The notes beneath the pieces are model-generated. The model searched no databases. It worked only from the letters and a program-made list of their open reading frames with translations, and had not been told where the DNA came from. Below, piece by piece: positions 16,691 through 25,083 of a stretch of 39,083 nucleotides of DNA (position 1 is its first letter; the number at the start of each line of letters is the position of its first letter). Made by a program: the position numbers and the translations under genes. The DNA is from an uncultured Pelagibacteraceae bacterium. Lineage in GTDB: Bacteria > Pseudomonadota > Alphaproteobacteria > Pelagibacterales > Pelagibacteraceae. The stretch covers positions 1-39,083 of the forward strand of contig CACHGV010000008.1 in NCBI GenBank assembly GCA_902579465.1, in the 5' to 3' direction.

Positions 16691-17541
16691 TGGAGAAGAA
16701 TAACTATCTATCAATATACGCAAAATCATTTAACTGGGCTGGATTCTTCCTACCTAAAAAAACTTACTTAAAATGTTCAAATTTATATGATTTTTGCAGA
16801 ACCTTGGACAATATTGCTGATGATCAAGGCGAAACAGATAACAAATTAAGAAGATTTGTAAATTTCAAAAATAATTTTATTAATAAAGAATTTCAGAACC
16901 ATATAATTAAAAATATGTGGGTATTAATGGATGAATATAATATTTCAACAAAAGTTCTAGATGATTTATTTGATGGTGTGGAGTCTGATATTCAAAATGA
17001 AGTAAGATTAAATTCAAAAAAGGAATTATTAATTTATTCATATAGAGTAGCAGGAACTGTTGGATTAATGATGGCAAAAATTTTAAATGTCACTAGCTCT
17101 AATTCTCTTAAATCGGCTATAGATTTGGGAATAGCTATGCAACTAACAAATATTTCGAGAGATGTAGTAGAGGACTCTAAAAATAAAAGGTTTTATATAA
17201 AACATAATTTTGAAACAATAAAAGAAACATTGGCTAATGCAGATTTATTTTATGATAGTAGCTTTTCTTCAATAAAGGATATTCCATTAAGTCTTAGATT
17301 CTCAATTTTGGTTGCAAGAAGAGTTTATAGACAGATAGGTAGAAATATTATTAAAAAGCAAACAATTCAAAATTATAACCAATCAGGTAAAATTTTTGTT
17401 AGTAATAGTGGCAAAATATTTCAAACAATATTATCTATATATGACTTGCTAAAACTATCATTGATTAAAAAACATAATCACCATAGACATAAAGAACACG
17501 AATTAATTAGTGAAGAAATAAATTTAAATGAAAGATTTTGA
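16690..17541 (+). CDS. crtB: Phytoene synthase
   Basis: CrtB joins two geranylgeranyl diphosphates into phytoene. The 283-residue protein has the two Asp-rich metal-binding motifs: DNIAD at 40-44 and DVVED at about 157-161, within NISRDVVEDSKNKRFY. LLIYSYRVAGTVGLMM is also typical. No crtE (GGPP synthase) is in this window, so the substrate must come from a prenyl synthase elsewhere. It overlaps crtY by 14 bases. Confidence 0.93.
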   Translation: MEKNNYLSIYAKSFNWAGFFLPKKTYLKCSNLYDFCRTLDNIADDQGETDNKLRRFVNFKNNFINKEFQNHIIKNMWVLMDEYNISTKVLDDLFDGVESDIQNEVRLNSKKELLIYSYRVAGTVGLMMAKILNVTSSNSLKSAIDLGIAMQLTNISRDVVEDSKNKRFYIKHNFETIKETLANADLFYDSSFSSIKDIPLSLRFSILVARRVYRQIGRNIIKKQTIQNYNQSGKIFVSNSGKIFQTILSIYDLLKLSLIKKHNHHRHKEHELISEEINLNERF

Positions 17542-18592
17542 TTTTGTCATAATTGGTGGAGGTTGTGCAGGATTATCTTTAGCATATGAATTAGAGATTA
17601 ATAATAAGTTAAAAAATAAAACTTTAGCTATTATTGAGCCAAGAGATGAATATAAAAAAGATAAAACTTGGTCTTTTTGGAAAACATTCCCACATAATTT
17701 TGAGGATTGTGTAAAAAAAAATTGGAAACATTTCTCCATAAATGTGCCTCAAAAAACTAGACATCTAGAGTGTGATAATTATCATTATCAAACTATTGAT
17801 AGTGGGCTATTTTATGAGAAGATAAACAACAAATTAAAAGAGAATAAGAATATTTCTTTTCACAAAAATGATCATAATATAAATTTTGATAAATCTTATG
17901 TATTTAATAGCGTTCCAAATTTAGATAATCAAAACTCTGATCTTTGGCAACATTTCTGCGGGGTAGAAATAGAGACAAAAAAGGAATTTTTTGATGAAGA
18001 AATGATGAATCTAATGGATTTTGATTGTGAGCAGAGAGGAAGTGTTCATTTTTTTTATACACTTCCATATTCAAAAAAAACAGCATTAGTTGAAACAACT
18101 TGGTTATCAGAAATGAATGACGATTCCCAAAAAGATTATGATCAGCAAATTAAAGATTATATTAAGAATAATCTAAAAATAAAAGATTATAAGATTACAT
18201 ACAAAGAAGTGGGTGCAATACCTCTTTTTTACCCAATAATTGACCAAGTAAAAAATAAAATTAATATTGGAACAGCTGGTGGTATGACAAGGTTAAGTAC
18301 TGGTTATACTTTTCTGAATATTCAAGAACAAAGTAAATATATAAGAGAAAATATTGAAAACATTAGTAAGTTGAAAACTTTTCAAATTAAAAAAAAATAT
18401 CAATTTCTTGATAATATTTTTTTAAAAGTTCTTAAAAATAATCCAAGCAAAATGCCAAATATTTTTTTTAGGATGTTTAATAATAAATCTAATACTGTTA
18501 TAAAATTTTTATCGAATAGAAGTAATTTATTTGAAGATTTATCAATAATATTAAAAATGCCTAAATGGATTTTTATTAAAGCACTTTTTTAA
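17528..18592 (+). CDS. crtY: Lycopene beta-cyclase
   Basis: CrtY cyclises both ends of lycopene to give beta-carotene. The 354-residue flavoprotein has the N-terminal VIIGGGCAGLSLAYEL fold, KTWSFW, the middle FFYTLPYSKKTALVETTWLS stretch and the C-terminal GTAGGMTRLSTGYTF motif, all CrtY/CrtL hallmarks. The start codon lies inside the end of crtB, so the two are tightly coupled. It is followed by blh after 5 bases. Confidence 0.92.
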   Translation: MKDFDFVIIGGGCAGLSLAYELEINNKLKNKTLAIIEPRDEYKKDKTWSFWKTFPHNFEDCVKKNWKHFSINVPQKTRHLECDNYHYQTIDSGLFYEKINNKLKENKNISFHKNDHNINFDKSYVFNSVPNLDNQNSDLWQHFCGVEIETKKEFFDEEMMNLMDFDCEQRGSVHFFYTLPYSKKTALVETTWLSEMNDDSQKDYDQQIKDYIKNNLKIKDYKITYKEVGAIPLFYPIIDQVKNKINIGTAGGMTRLSTGYTFLNIQEQSKYIRENIENISKLKTFQIKKKYQFLDNIFLKVLKNNPSKMPNIFFRMFNNKSNTVIKFLSNRSNLFEDLSIILKMPKWIFIKALF

Positions 18593-18597
18593 ATTGA

Positions 18598-19491
18598 ATG
18601 ATTAGAATTAATTTTTACCATTCTTTAATTTTTTTTAATTTATGTATACTTTTGTCTGGAATAAAATATCTGAGAGAAGGCAGTTTCTTGCTAATTTCGT
18701 TGTTTTTAATTTTAACAATTGGAATATCTCATGGCTCTCTGGATCATATAAAAGGTAAAAAACTGATTAAATATTTTGGATATAAATCAATGGGTATTTT
18801 TTATTTGAGTTATTTACTTATTGGTGCAGTTATAATATTGATTTGGTTAATATTTCCAAAATCATTACTTTTCTTATTTTTAATTATAGCTGCTTATCAT
18901 TTTGGTAAAGAGGACTCTGAATTTATTAATCAAAAAAAAAATTTTGAATTAATTTATTTTTTAAAAGGATCATTAATAATTACATCGCCCTTGTTTTTCC
19001 ATAAAGAGGAAACACTAGCAATATTCGAAACTTTAAATTTTTATATTTCAAATAATTTAATTATATCTAACGAGATATTATTCATATTAATCTTACTATC
19101 TTTAATTTCTGGAATTATTTTATCATTAAACAAAAGTATCGAAGCAAAGTCATTATTATTACTGGATTATTTATCAATACTAATCCTAAATTATTTTCTT
19201 AATCCAATAATTGCTTTTACGATTTACTTTTGTTTTTTACATTCTATCAGGCACTCGATTTCTTTGATAAGAGAAATAAATGAAAATTTGACAAAAGGTT
19301 TACCAATATTCATTAAAAAAGCCCTTCCACTAACAATTTTAACAATTTTTGGATATGTTGTTTCAATATCAATTCTGAATAATTATAACGAATTTAACGA
19401 AACTATATATCGAGTAATTTTTATTGGATTGGCCTCATTAACTTTTCCACATATATTGCTCGAATATTTAATTGAAAAAAATGAGCAATAA
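18598..19491 (+). CDS. blh: Brp/Blh-type beta-carotene 15,15'-dioxygenase
   Basis: Blh cleaves beta-carotene into two retinals, the chromophore of microbial rhodopsins. The 297-residue protein is almost entirely membrane helices. It carries the conserved iron-binding histidines in GISHGSLDH (H45, H50), AAYHFGKED (H101) and FLHSIRHS (H215, H219), plus TFPHILLEY near the end. As the last step after crtIBY it makes this a retinal cluster. The opsin gene is not in the window. Its 3' end overlaps the next small gene. Confidence 0.9.
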   Translation: MIRINFYHSLIFFNLCILLSGIKYLREGSFLLISLFLILTIGISHGSLDHIKGKKLIKYFGYKSMGIFYLSYLLIGAVIILIWLIFPKSLLFLFLIIAAYHFGKEDSEFINQKKNFELIYFLKGSLIITSPLFFHKEETLAIFETLNFYISNNLIISNEILFILILLSLISGIILSLNKSIEAKSLLLLDYLSILILNYFLNPIIAFTIYFCFLHSIRHSISLIREINENLTKGLPIFIKKALPLTILTIFGYVVSISILNNYNEFNETIYRVIFIGLASLTFPHILLEYLIEKNEQ

Positions 19492-19654
19492 AAATATTAA
19501 TTTAATTGGGTGGATTCTATTCATTATTTCTGCGTTAGGTTTTATTATATCAAGCGTGGGGAGTTTTTGGGCTATGTTTGGTAGTCTTTTTTTTCTAATT
19601 GCATGTATTGTTTTTTTAATCCCATTTTTTCGAAAGAATGAAAGTGAAAAATAA
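19481..19654 (+). CDS. Small two-helix membrane protein between blh and ispH
   Basis: A 57-residue frame from the ATG at 19481 (an upstream ATG at 19472 would add three residues). It overlaps blh by 11 bases and ispH by 17 bases. It has two hydrophobic helices, LIGWILFIISALGFIISSVG and FGSLFFLIACIVFLIPFF, and a charged tail (RKNESEK). The tight overlap on both sides and clear membrane character suggest a real protein. I do not recognise the family. Position suggests a link to retinal or isoprenoid metabolism, but that is only context. Confidence 0.6.
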   Translation: MSNKNINLIGWILFIISALGFIISSVGSFWAMFGSLFFLIACIVFLIPFFRKNESEK

Positions 19655-20588
19655 TCATCTTAAAATACTTTTAGCAGCTCCCAGAGGTTTTTGTGCGGGT
19701 GTTGATAGAGCAATCGAAATTGTAAAGAAAAGCATAGAAAAATATGGCGCTCCTGTATATGTAAGACATGAAATAGTTCATAACAAACATGTGGTAGATG
19801 GTTTAAAAAAAATTGGTGCAATATTTGTTGAAGAGATTGATGAAATTGAAGATAAAACAAGGCCTGTTGTCTTTTCAGCACATGGTGTACCAAAATCTGT
19901 TCCTAAAGAGGCGGAAAGTTTAAATATGATTTTTGTAGATGCTACATGTCCGCTTGTATCTAAAGTTCATAGAGAAGCAGAAAATTTAAATAAAAAGGAT
20001 ATTCAAGTTTTACTTATAGGTCATAAAAACCATCCTGAAGTAATTGGTACTATGGGGCAAGTCCCTGATGGAAAAATTGATCTTATAGAAACAATTGATG
20101 ATGCAAAAAATTATAAAAGAGTTGAAGATAAAAAACTTGCTTATATTACACAAACAACATTATCGGTTGATGATACAAAAAATATTATAAATATTTTAAA
20201 AGAACGCTTTCCTGATATTCATGAGCCAAAAAAAGATGATATATGTTATGCAACCACGAATAGACAAGCAGCTGTAAAAAAAATTGCAAAAGAGTGTGAT
20301 AATATGTTTGTGATTGGTAGTAGAAATTCATCTAACTCAGTTAGATTGGTTGAAGTAGCTAAAAATAATGGATGTGTACATGCTGAATTAATTCATTCAG
20401 AAAGCACTTTTCCACTAGAAAAAATATCTAAATGCAAAACAATAGGTATTTCATCTGGTGCCTCTGCTCCTGAAGTATTAGTTAATGAATTTATAGAAAA
20501 TATTAAAAAAAAATTTACTGTAGAAATAGAGGAAGTTGAAATAGTAAAAGAGGATGTAACATTTAAAATTCCAGGAAAATTAAATTAA
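19638..20588 (+). CDS. ispH: 4-hydroxy-3-methylbut-2-enyl diphosphate reductase
   Basis: IspH makes IPP and DMAPP in the last step of the MEP pathway and uses a 4Fe-4S cluster. The 316-residue protein has its three cluster Cys at C19 (PRGFCAGVDRAIEI), C104 (DATCPLV) and C203 (DICYATTNRQ). The substrate-binding His are in HEIVHNKHVVDG and GHKNHPE, and RNSSNSVRL and SGASAPE are present too. It supplies precursors used by the adjacent carotenoid genes. Its TAA overlaps the thrB ATG (TAATG). Confidence 0.97.
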   Translation: MKVKNNHLKILLAAPRGFCAGVDRAIEIVKKSIEKYGAPVYVRHEIVHNKHVVDGLKKIGAIFVEEIDEIEDKTRPVVFSAHGVPKSVPKEAESLNMIFVDATCPLVSKVHREAENLNKKDIQVLLIGHKNHPEVIGTMGQVPDGKIDLIETIDDAKNYKRVEDKKLAYITQTTLSVDDTKNIINILKERFPDIHEPKKDDICYATTNRQAAVKKIAKECDNMFVIGSRNSSNSVRLVEVAKNNGCVHAELIHSESTFPLEKISKCKTIGISSGASAPEVLVNEFIENIKKKFTVEIEEVEIVKEDVTFKIPGKLN

Positions 20589-21553
20589 TGGCTGTATATA
20601 CAAGGATAAATCAAAATGATTTAAGCTTGATCGAAAAAAACTTTAAGATTGGGCAAATCTATTCATTTTCTGGCATTAAAAAAGGAATTGAGAATACAAA
20701 CTACTTAATAAAAACGAATAAAAAGAAAATAATACTGACTATATTTGAAAAAAGAGTTCAATTAAAAGATTTACCTTTTTTTATGAACTTAATGTTTGGT
20801 TTATCTAAACGTAAAATTAAATGTCCTGAACCAATAAAAAATAAAAAAGGCAAATATTTATTCAAAATTAAAAATAAAACTGCGTGTTTGGTAAGTTTTT
20901 TAGAAGGAAAAGATAAAAATCAACTAACAAGTAAAGACTGTTTTCAAGTTGGAAAAAACGCTGCTCTGTTACATTTAGCTGCTAAGAAATTAAGATTGTA
21001 TAGAAAAAATTCGTTATCAGTAAATTCTTGGGGACCTTTGCTAAATAGAATAGATGAAAAAATTAACAAAATTTCAAATAATTTAATTAAGACAATGAAA
21101 ACTGATTTAATTGATATTAAGAAAAAATGGCCAAAAAATATGCCAAATGGAATAATTCATAGTGATCTTTTTATTGATAATATTTTTTTCTATAAGAAAA
21201 AATATTACGGTTTTATTGATTTTTATTTTTCTGCAAATGATTTCTTAGCTTATGAATTAGCTACATGTGTAAATGCATTATGTTTTAAGAAAAGAAATAA
21301 AGTTTTTGTGCTAGACAAAAGTAAATCTGCTCAATTATTAAGAGGTTACCAATCAATACGTAAACTTACTACCAAAGAAAAGAGTAATTTTAATACTTTA
21401 TGTAGAGGATCAGCTTTAAGATATCTTCTTACAAGATCATATGATTACCTAAATACTCCCAAAAAGGCATTGATAAAAATAAAAGATCCAAAAGAATATT
21501 TAGATAAATTAAATTATCATAGAAAATTAAATTCTTTTAAGGATTATGACTAA
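20588..21553 (+). CDS. thrB: Homoserine kinase, alphaproteobacterial (APH-fold) type
   Basis: The enzyme phosphorylates homoserine in threonine synthesis. The 321-residue protein is not the GHMP type but the aminoglycoside-phosphotransferase fold used in alphaproteobacteria. Motifs are GIENTNYLI near the N-terminus, the catalytic loop GIIHSDLFIDNIFF, and metal-binding GFIDFYFSANDFLAYELA. It overlaps ispH and rnhA by one base each (TAATG junctions). The partner thrC lies on the other strand 0.9 kb further on. Confidence 0.9.
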   Translation: MAVYTRINQNDLSLIEKNFKIGQIYSFSGIKKGIENTNYLIKTNKKKIILTIFEKRVQLKDLPFFMNLMFGLSKRKIKCPEPIKNKKGKYLFKIKNKTACLVSFLEGKDKNQLTSKDCFQVGKNAALLHLAAKKLRLYRKNSLSVNSWGPLLNRIDEKINKISNNLIKTMKTDLIDIKKKWPKNMPNGIIHSDLFIDNIFFYKKKYYGFIDFYFSANDFLAYELATCVNALCFKKRNKVFVLDKSKSAQLLRGYQSIRKLTTKEKSNFNTLCRGSALRYLLTRSYDYLNTPKKALIKIKDPKEYLDKLNYHRKLNSFKDYD

Positions 21554-21975
21554 TGATAAAAATCTATACTGATGGATCGTGCTTGGGTAATCCAGGAAAT
21601 GGTGGATGGGCTGCAATTATTATGGATGATAAAAAGAAGACCCATATAAAGGGTAGCAAAAAAAATACCACAAATAATCAAATGGAATTACTTGCTCCAA
21701 TAAAAGCTCTTAAAAAAATTCCTAAAGGAAGCAATGTTCAGATTTTCACAGACTCTAAATATGTAAAATCAGGAATAACAGAGTGGATACATAACTGGAA
21801 AAAAAATGGATGGAAAACTGCAAATAAACAACCTGTAAAAAATAAAGACCTCTGGACTGAATTGGATCTTTTGACTAATGAATTTAATATAAAATGGATT
21901 TGGGTGAAGGGTCACTCTACAGATTCTTTAAACAACGAAGTAGATTTAATCGCTAGAGAAGTTGCAAATTTATAA
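21553..21975 (+). CDS. rnhA: Ribonuclease HI
   Basis: RNase HI degrades RNA in RNA:DNA hybrids. The 140-residue protein has YTDGSCLGNPGNGGW (D7), NNQMELLAPI (E45), IFTDSKYV (D67) and WVKGHS with the catalytic His. Length is normal. It is the last gene of the plus-strand block and converges on the peroxiredoxin gene across a 32-base spacer. Confidence 0.96.
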   Translation: MIKIYTDGSCLGNPGNGGWAAIIMDDKKKTHIKGSKKNTTNNQMELLAPIKALKKIPKGSNVQIFTDSKYVKSGITEWIHNWKKNGWKTANKQPVKNKDLWTELDLLTNEFNIKWIWVKGHSTDSLNNEVDLIAREVANL

Positions 21976-21978
21976 AAG

Positions 21979-22009
21979 AGCACCTGGCAACAGAACTGTC
22001 CTTCTTGCT
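21979..22009. terminator. Candidate hairpin between convergent rnhA and peroxiredoxin genes
   Basis: The spacer is more G+C-rich than its surroundings and can fold imperfectly: AGCA (21979-21982) with TGCT (22006-22009) outside, and GG..ACAG with CTGTCC inside, separated by an internal loop. On the minus strand it is followed by CTTTTATAA. A bidirectional terminator is plausible, but the stem is interrupted and the T tract short. Confidence 0.3.
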
Positions 22010-22493
22010 AAATAATATCTAAAATTCCCTCTGCTGAGGATATTCCACAATTTTTAGTTTCTTCTTCTTCTTGAATATTTTGCACTTTTAGATTTTCAAT
22101 AACCATTGCATAACGGCTTGATCTCATTCCCATACCTTTTGAATTTCTATCAACTTCAGCACCGATTTGCTTAGTAAATGACAAATAAGGATCAGCCAAC
22201 ATAATTATATTTTCTCCAATATTGTTCGCCTCTCCCCAAGCATTCATCACATATGGATCATTTACAGCTAAGCAAAATATTTTATTAATACCTTTATCTA
22301 AAATTTGTTTAGCATTTTTAACGTAACCTGGTAAATGAAACTTTGAGCATGTCGCTGTAAATGCACCAGGTAAACCAAATAATATTATTTTTTTTGATCC
22401 TAATGCCCCAGATATATTTTGCTCCTTGGGTTCTCCATCAACTAAATGGAAGATTTTTGCATCTGGTATTTTATCATTAACTTTTAACTTCAT
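22008..22493 (-). CDS. Peroxiredoxin (Prx5/AhpE-like, thioredoxin fold)
   Basis: A 161-residue peroxiredoxin that reduces hydroperoxides. The peroxidatic Cys is C49 in LPGAFTATCSKFHLPGYV, the type 5 motif. A second Cys (C149) lies near the C-terminus in TKNCGISSAEG, where it could act as a resolving Cys. NAWGEAN and LADPYLSFTKQIG also fit the family. Its ATG overlaps the TGA of thrC by 4 bases (ATGA), so the two are translationally coupled. Confidence 0.91.
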   Translation of the reverse strand: MKLKVNDKIPDAKIFHLVDGEPKEQNISGALGSKKIILFGLPGAFTATCSKFHLPGYVKNAKQILDKGINKIFCLAVNDPYVMNAWGEANNIGENIIMLADPYLSFTKQIGAEVDRNSKGMGMRSSRYAMVIENLKVQNIQEEEETKNCGISSAEGILDII

Positions 22494-23860
22494 AATTTAC
22501 TTTTAACGAAATTTTTTACTGCTTCTGTATCATTTTTTAATAATTGAAAATTTTCTTCTTTACTATGAACATATTGTAGCTCTTTAGGTAGTTCTTCATG
22601 TTTATTTATAGCCTTATCTGTAGCAGCAGGAAATTTGCATGGATGAGCAGTAGATAAAACTACACAATCATTAAAATTTAACTTATTTGCAGCCCCTACT
22701 CCAACTGCAGTATGCGGATCTAAAATAATATTATTTTTTACAAAATTTTTCTTTATAATTTCTAAAGTTTCGTTTTCATTACAACTTTCTGAAACAAAAT
22801 CTTTTTGTATAATACCTAAGTTTAATTTATCAATTTTGTATTCATTTTGTTTAATTTTTTTCATTATATCTGAAGTAATTTCAGAATTAGAGTTATTTAC
22901 GTAATAAATTAGTCTTTCAAAGTTACTTGCCAATTGGATATCCATACTTGGAGAAAGTGTTTCTTTTACTTTTTTTGAAACATAATCACCATTTGAGATT
23001 GCTCTATACAAAATATCATTTTCATTAGTCGCAACAATAAGTTTATCTATTGGTAATCCCATTTGTTTTGCAAGATATCCTGCAAAAACATCTCCAAAGT
23101 TTCCTGTGGGGACTGAAAAAGATATAGGTTTATCACTATTAAGTTTGAAATAAGTATAAAAATAATAAACAGCCTGGGCAATTATTCTCGCCCAATTAAT
23201 AGAATTAACTCCTGACATATTTATTGATTTAGAAAAATCTAAATCCGAAAACATTTGCTTAACAATATTTTGACAATCATCAAAATTTCCATCAATTGCA
23301 ATATTGAAAACATTTTCATCCTCGACTGTTGTCATTAACTTTCTTTGTACTGGTGAAATTCTATTATTAGGATGTAAGACAAAAATATTTAAGTTTGATT
23401 TGCCTTTAATTGCATCTATAGCGGCACCACCTGTATCACCTGATGTAGCCACAATAATATTGATTTTTTTATCATTTTTACTTAAATAATATTCATACAA
23501 GTTTCCAATAAACTGCATTGCCACATCTTTAAAAGCCAATGTAGGACCATGAAATAACTCTAATAACTTGAGATCTCCAATGTTTGATATTTTAACAACT
23601 TCTTTTTCTCTAAAAGTTGAATAAGATTTTTTAATTAATGATGAAAGATCATCTTTTGAAATAAAGTCTGATGAAAATTGATTTATTATTTCAGTAGATA
23701 AATCATTATAATTAAGATTTTTAAGCTCTGGCAACTCATCTGAGCTGAATTTTTTTAAAGATGTAGGTACATAAAGTCCACCATCATCAGCTAAACCTTT
23801 GATGAAAACATCTTCAAAACTATATTCTTTTGAATTATCTCTTGTACTTACATATCTCAT
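22490..23860 (-). CDS. thrC: Threonine synthase
   Basis: A PLP enzyme that converts O-phosphohomoserine to threonine. The 456-residue protein is the long bacterial form, with N-terminal MRYVSTRD and DGGLYVP. The PLP lysine is K111 in FHGPTLAFKDVAMQFIG, and the phosphate-binding SGDTGGAAIDA and SVPTGNFGDVFAGY follow. It lies 41 bases after ctaB on the same strand; that gap holds a perfect hairpin. It is coupled to the peroxiredoxin gene downstream. Confidence 0.95.
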   Translation of the reverse strand: MRYVSTRDNSKEYSFEDVFIKGLADDGGLYVPTSLKKFSSDELPELKNLNYNDLSTEIINQFSSDFISKDDLSSLIKKSYSTFREKEVVKISNIGDLKLLELFHGPTLAFKDVAMQFIGNLYEYYLSKNDKKINIIVATSGDTGGAAIDAIKGKSNLNIFVLHPNNRISPVQRKLMTTVEDENVFNIAIDGNFDDCQNIVKQMFSDLDFSKSINMSGVNSINWARIIAQAVYYFYTYFKLNSDKPISFSVPTGNFGDVFAGYLAKQMGLPIDKLIVATNENDILYRAISNGDYVSKKVKETLSPSMDIQLASNFERLIYYVNNSNSEITSDIMKKIKQNEYKIDKLNLGIIQKDFVSESCNENETLEIIKKNFVKNNIILDPHTAVGVGAANKLNFNDCVVLSTAHPCKFPAATDKAINKHEELPKELQYVHSKEENFQLLKNDTEAVKNFVKSKL

Positions 23861-23880
23861 GAATTTTTTTTACCATTTTC

Positions 23881-23912
23881 TTATAAAATAAATAGGATTA
23901 TTTATTTTATAA
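23881..23912. terminator. Perfect 14-base inverted repeat at the ctaB-thrC junction
   Basis: TTATAAAATAAATA (23881-23894) and TATTTATTTTATAA (23899-23912) are exact reverse complements around a 4-base GGAT loop. The structure spans the ctaB stop codon (23902-23904). The stem is entirely A-T. On the transcribed minus strand it is followed by A-rich sequence, not a T tract, so it is not a textbook intrinsic terminator. It could still be an mRNA 3'-end, stability or processing element separating oxidase genes from thrC. Confidence 0.5.
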
Positions 23913-24816
23913 TCTGGTCTACCAAAAATAAGACAAAAAGCAAAAATAAGTAAAAAATTGAGTAAGAAAATACCTTTTTAGCCTTCTTTATTTCAAATTT
24001 ATTTTTTTTGAACTTGAAAAGATCATAACAAACATAGTTGTAATAAAAGGTAAGTATTAATGAAAATATTAAGAATGTTTCACCTGCAAAACCAATATAA
24101 TAAGGCAAGATTACCACTGGGAGCATTATTAAAGAATAAACAAATATATTTTTCTTCGTTTCCTCAATACCATTAGTAATAGGTAGCATAGGAATTTTAG
24201 CTTTCTGATAATCATCTGCTTTATAAAGGCTCAGCGCCCAAAAATGAGATGGAGTCCAAAAGAATATGATTAAGAAAAATGTTATCGGTTCTAGTGTTAA
24301 TGAGTTAGTAGCTATAGTCCAACCTATAACCGGTGGCAATGCACCTGACGCACCTCCTATAACAATATTTTGAGGGGTTTTTCTCTTTAACCATATCGTG
24401 TAGACAAAGACGTAAAATGCAATCGTTATTGATAACAAAATAGCTGATGTTAAATTTGAAAAATAATAAAGTCCAACTACAGATACTATCGATAATAGTG
24501 TTCCAAATAATAAAGCATGCTCCCTGTTAACCTTTCCAGTAGGGATAGGTCTAAGACAGGTTCTTGTCATTAATTTATCAAGATCAGCCTCATACCACAT
24601 ATTTAATGCACCTGCAGCACCTGCTCCCATTGTTACAAAGAAAATTGCAATTATTGAATTTAAAAAAGAAACCGATACAGGAGCTGTAAGTAATCCAACT
24701 GCACAAGTAAAGATGACCAAAGACATTACTCTTGGCTTCATTAGTAGTAATAAATATTTAGAATAAGATAGAAAACTTATAGAAACTGATTTTTTTTTAA
24801 TTGTATTTGCAGTCAC
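23902..24816 (-). CDS. ctaB: Protoheme IX farnesyltransferase (heme O synthase)
   Basis: CtaB/CyoE attaches a farnesyl group to heme B to make heme O, needed for the aa3 oxidase. The 304-residue UbiA-family membrane protein has NMWYEADLDKLMTRTCLRPIP, the first Asp-rich motif, with PIPTGKV after it. The second is around FWTPSHFWALSLYKADDYQKAKIPML. It starts with GTG, 2 bases after the stop of the 87-residue gene, the last of the cox genes. Confidence 0.95.
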   Translation of the reverse strand: MTANTIKKKSVSISFLSYSKYLLLLMKPRVMSLVIFTCAVGLLTAPVSVSFLNSIIAIFFVTMGAGAAGALNMWYEADLDKLMTRTCLRPIPTGKVNREHALLFGTLLSIVSVVGLYYFSNLTSAILLSITIAFYVFVYTIWLKRKTPQNIVIGGASGALPPVIGWTIATNSLTLEPITFFLIIFFWTPSHFWALSLYKADDYQKAKIPMLPITNGIEETKKNIFVYSLIMLPVVILPYYIGFAGETFLIFSLILTFYYNYVCYDLFKFKKNKFEIKKAKKVFSYSIFYLFLLFVLFLVDQIIK

Positions 24817-24818
24817 TA

Positions 24819-25082
24819 TTACTCAACATTTAGTGAAACAAATATTACAAGTAATATAACGCCTGCTATTAAAATATGATTTCCAAGATCGAAAATACCT
24901 ACTTTGCTGTTTTTCTTATCAATTAATCTTCTACTTAAAGGTATTTGATCATAAGGATTTATTGTGACTTTATCACCTTGTTCTTTTTGGTTTTCAACTT
25001 TCACCGAATAACCAAACCAAACTATATAAATAAAAAAAACAAATAAAATTAAGAAAAAAGCTAAGTAGCCGTAAGCGTCCAT
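24819..25082 (-). CDS. Two-helix membrane protein in the cytochrome oxidase operon, unknown
   Basis: An 87-residue protein with an N-terminal helix (YLAFFLILFVFFIYIVWFGYSV), a basic hydrophilic middle (SRRLIDKKNSK) and a C-terminal helix (HILIAGVILLVIFVSLN). It sits 1 base after coxIV and 2 bases before ctaB, in the region where many alphaproteobacteria place ctaG (Cox11) or small CoxF-like genes. I do not recognise the family and cannot assign it to either. A small oxidase subunit or assembly factor is the natural inference from context. Confidence 0.7.
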   Translation of the reverse strand: MDAYGYLAFFLILFVFFIYIVWFGYSVKVENQKEQGDKVTINPYDQIPLSRRLIDKKNSKVGIFDLGNHILIAGVILLVIFVSLNVE

Positions 25083-25083
25083 A

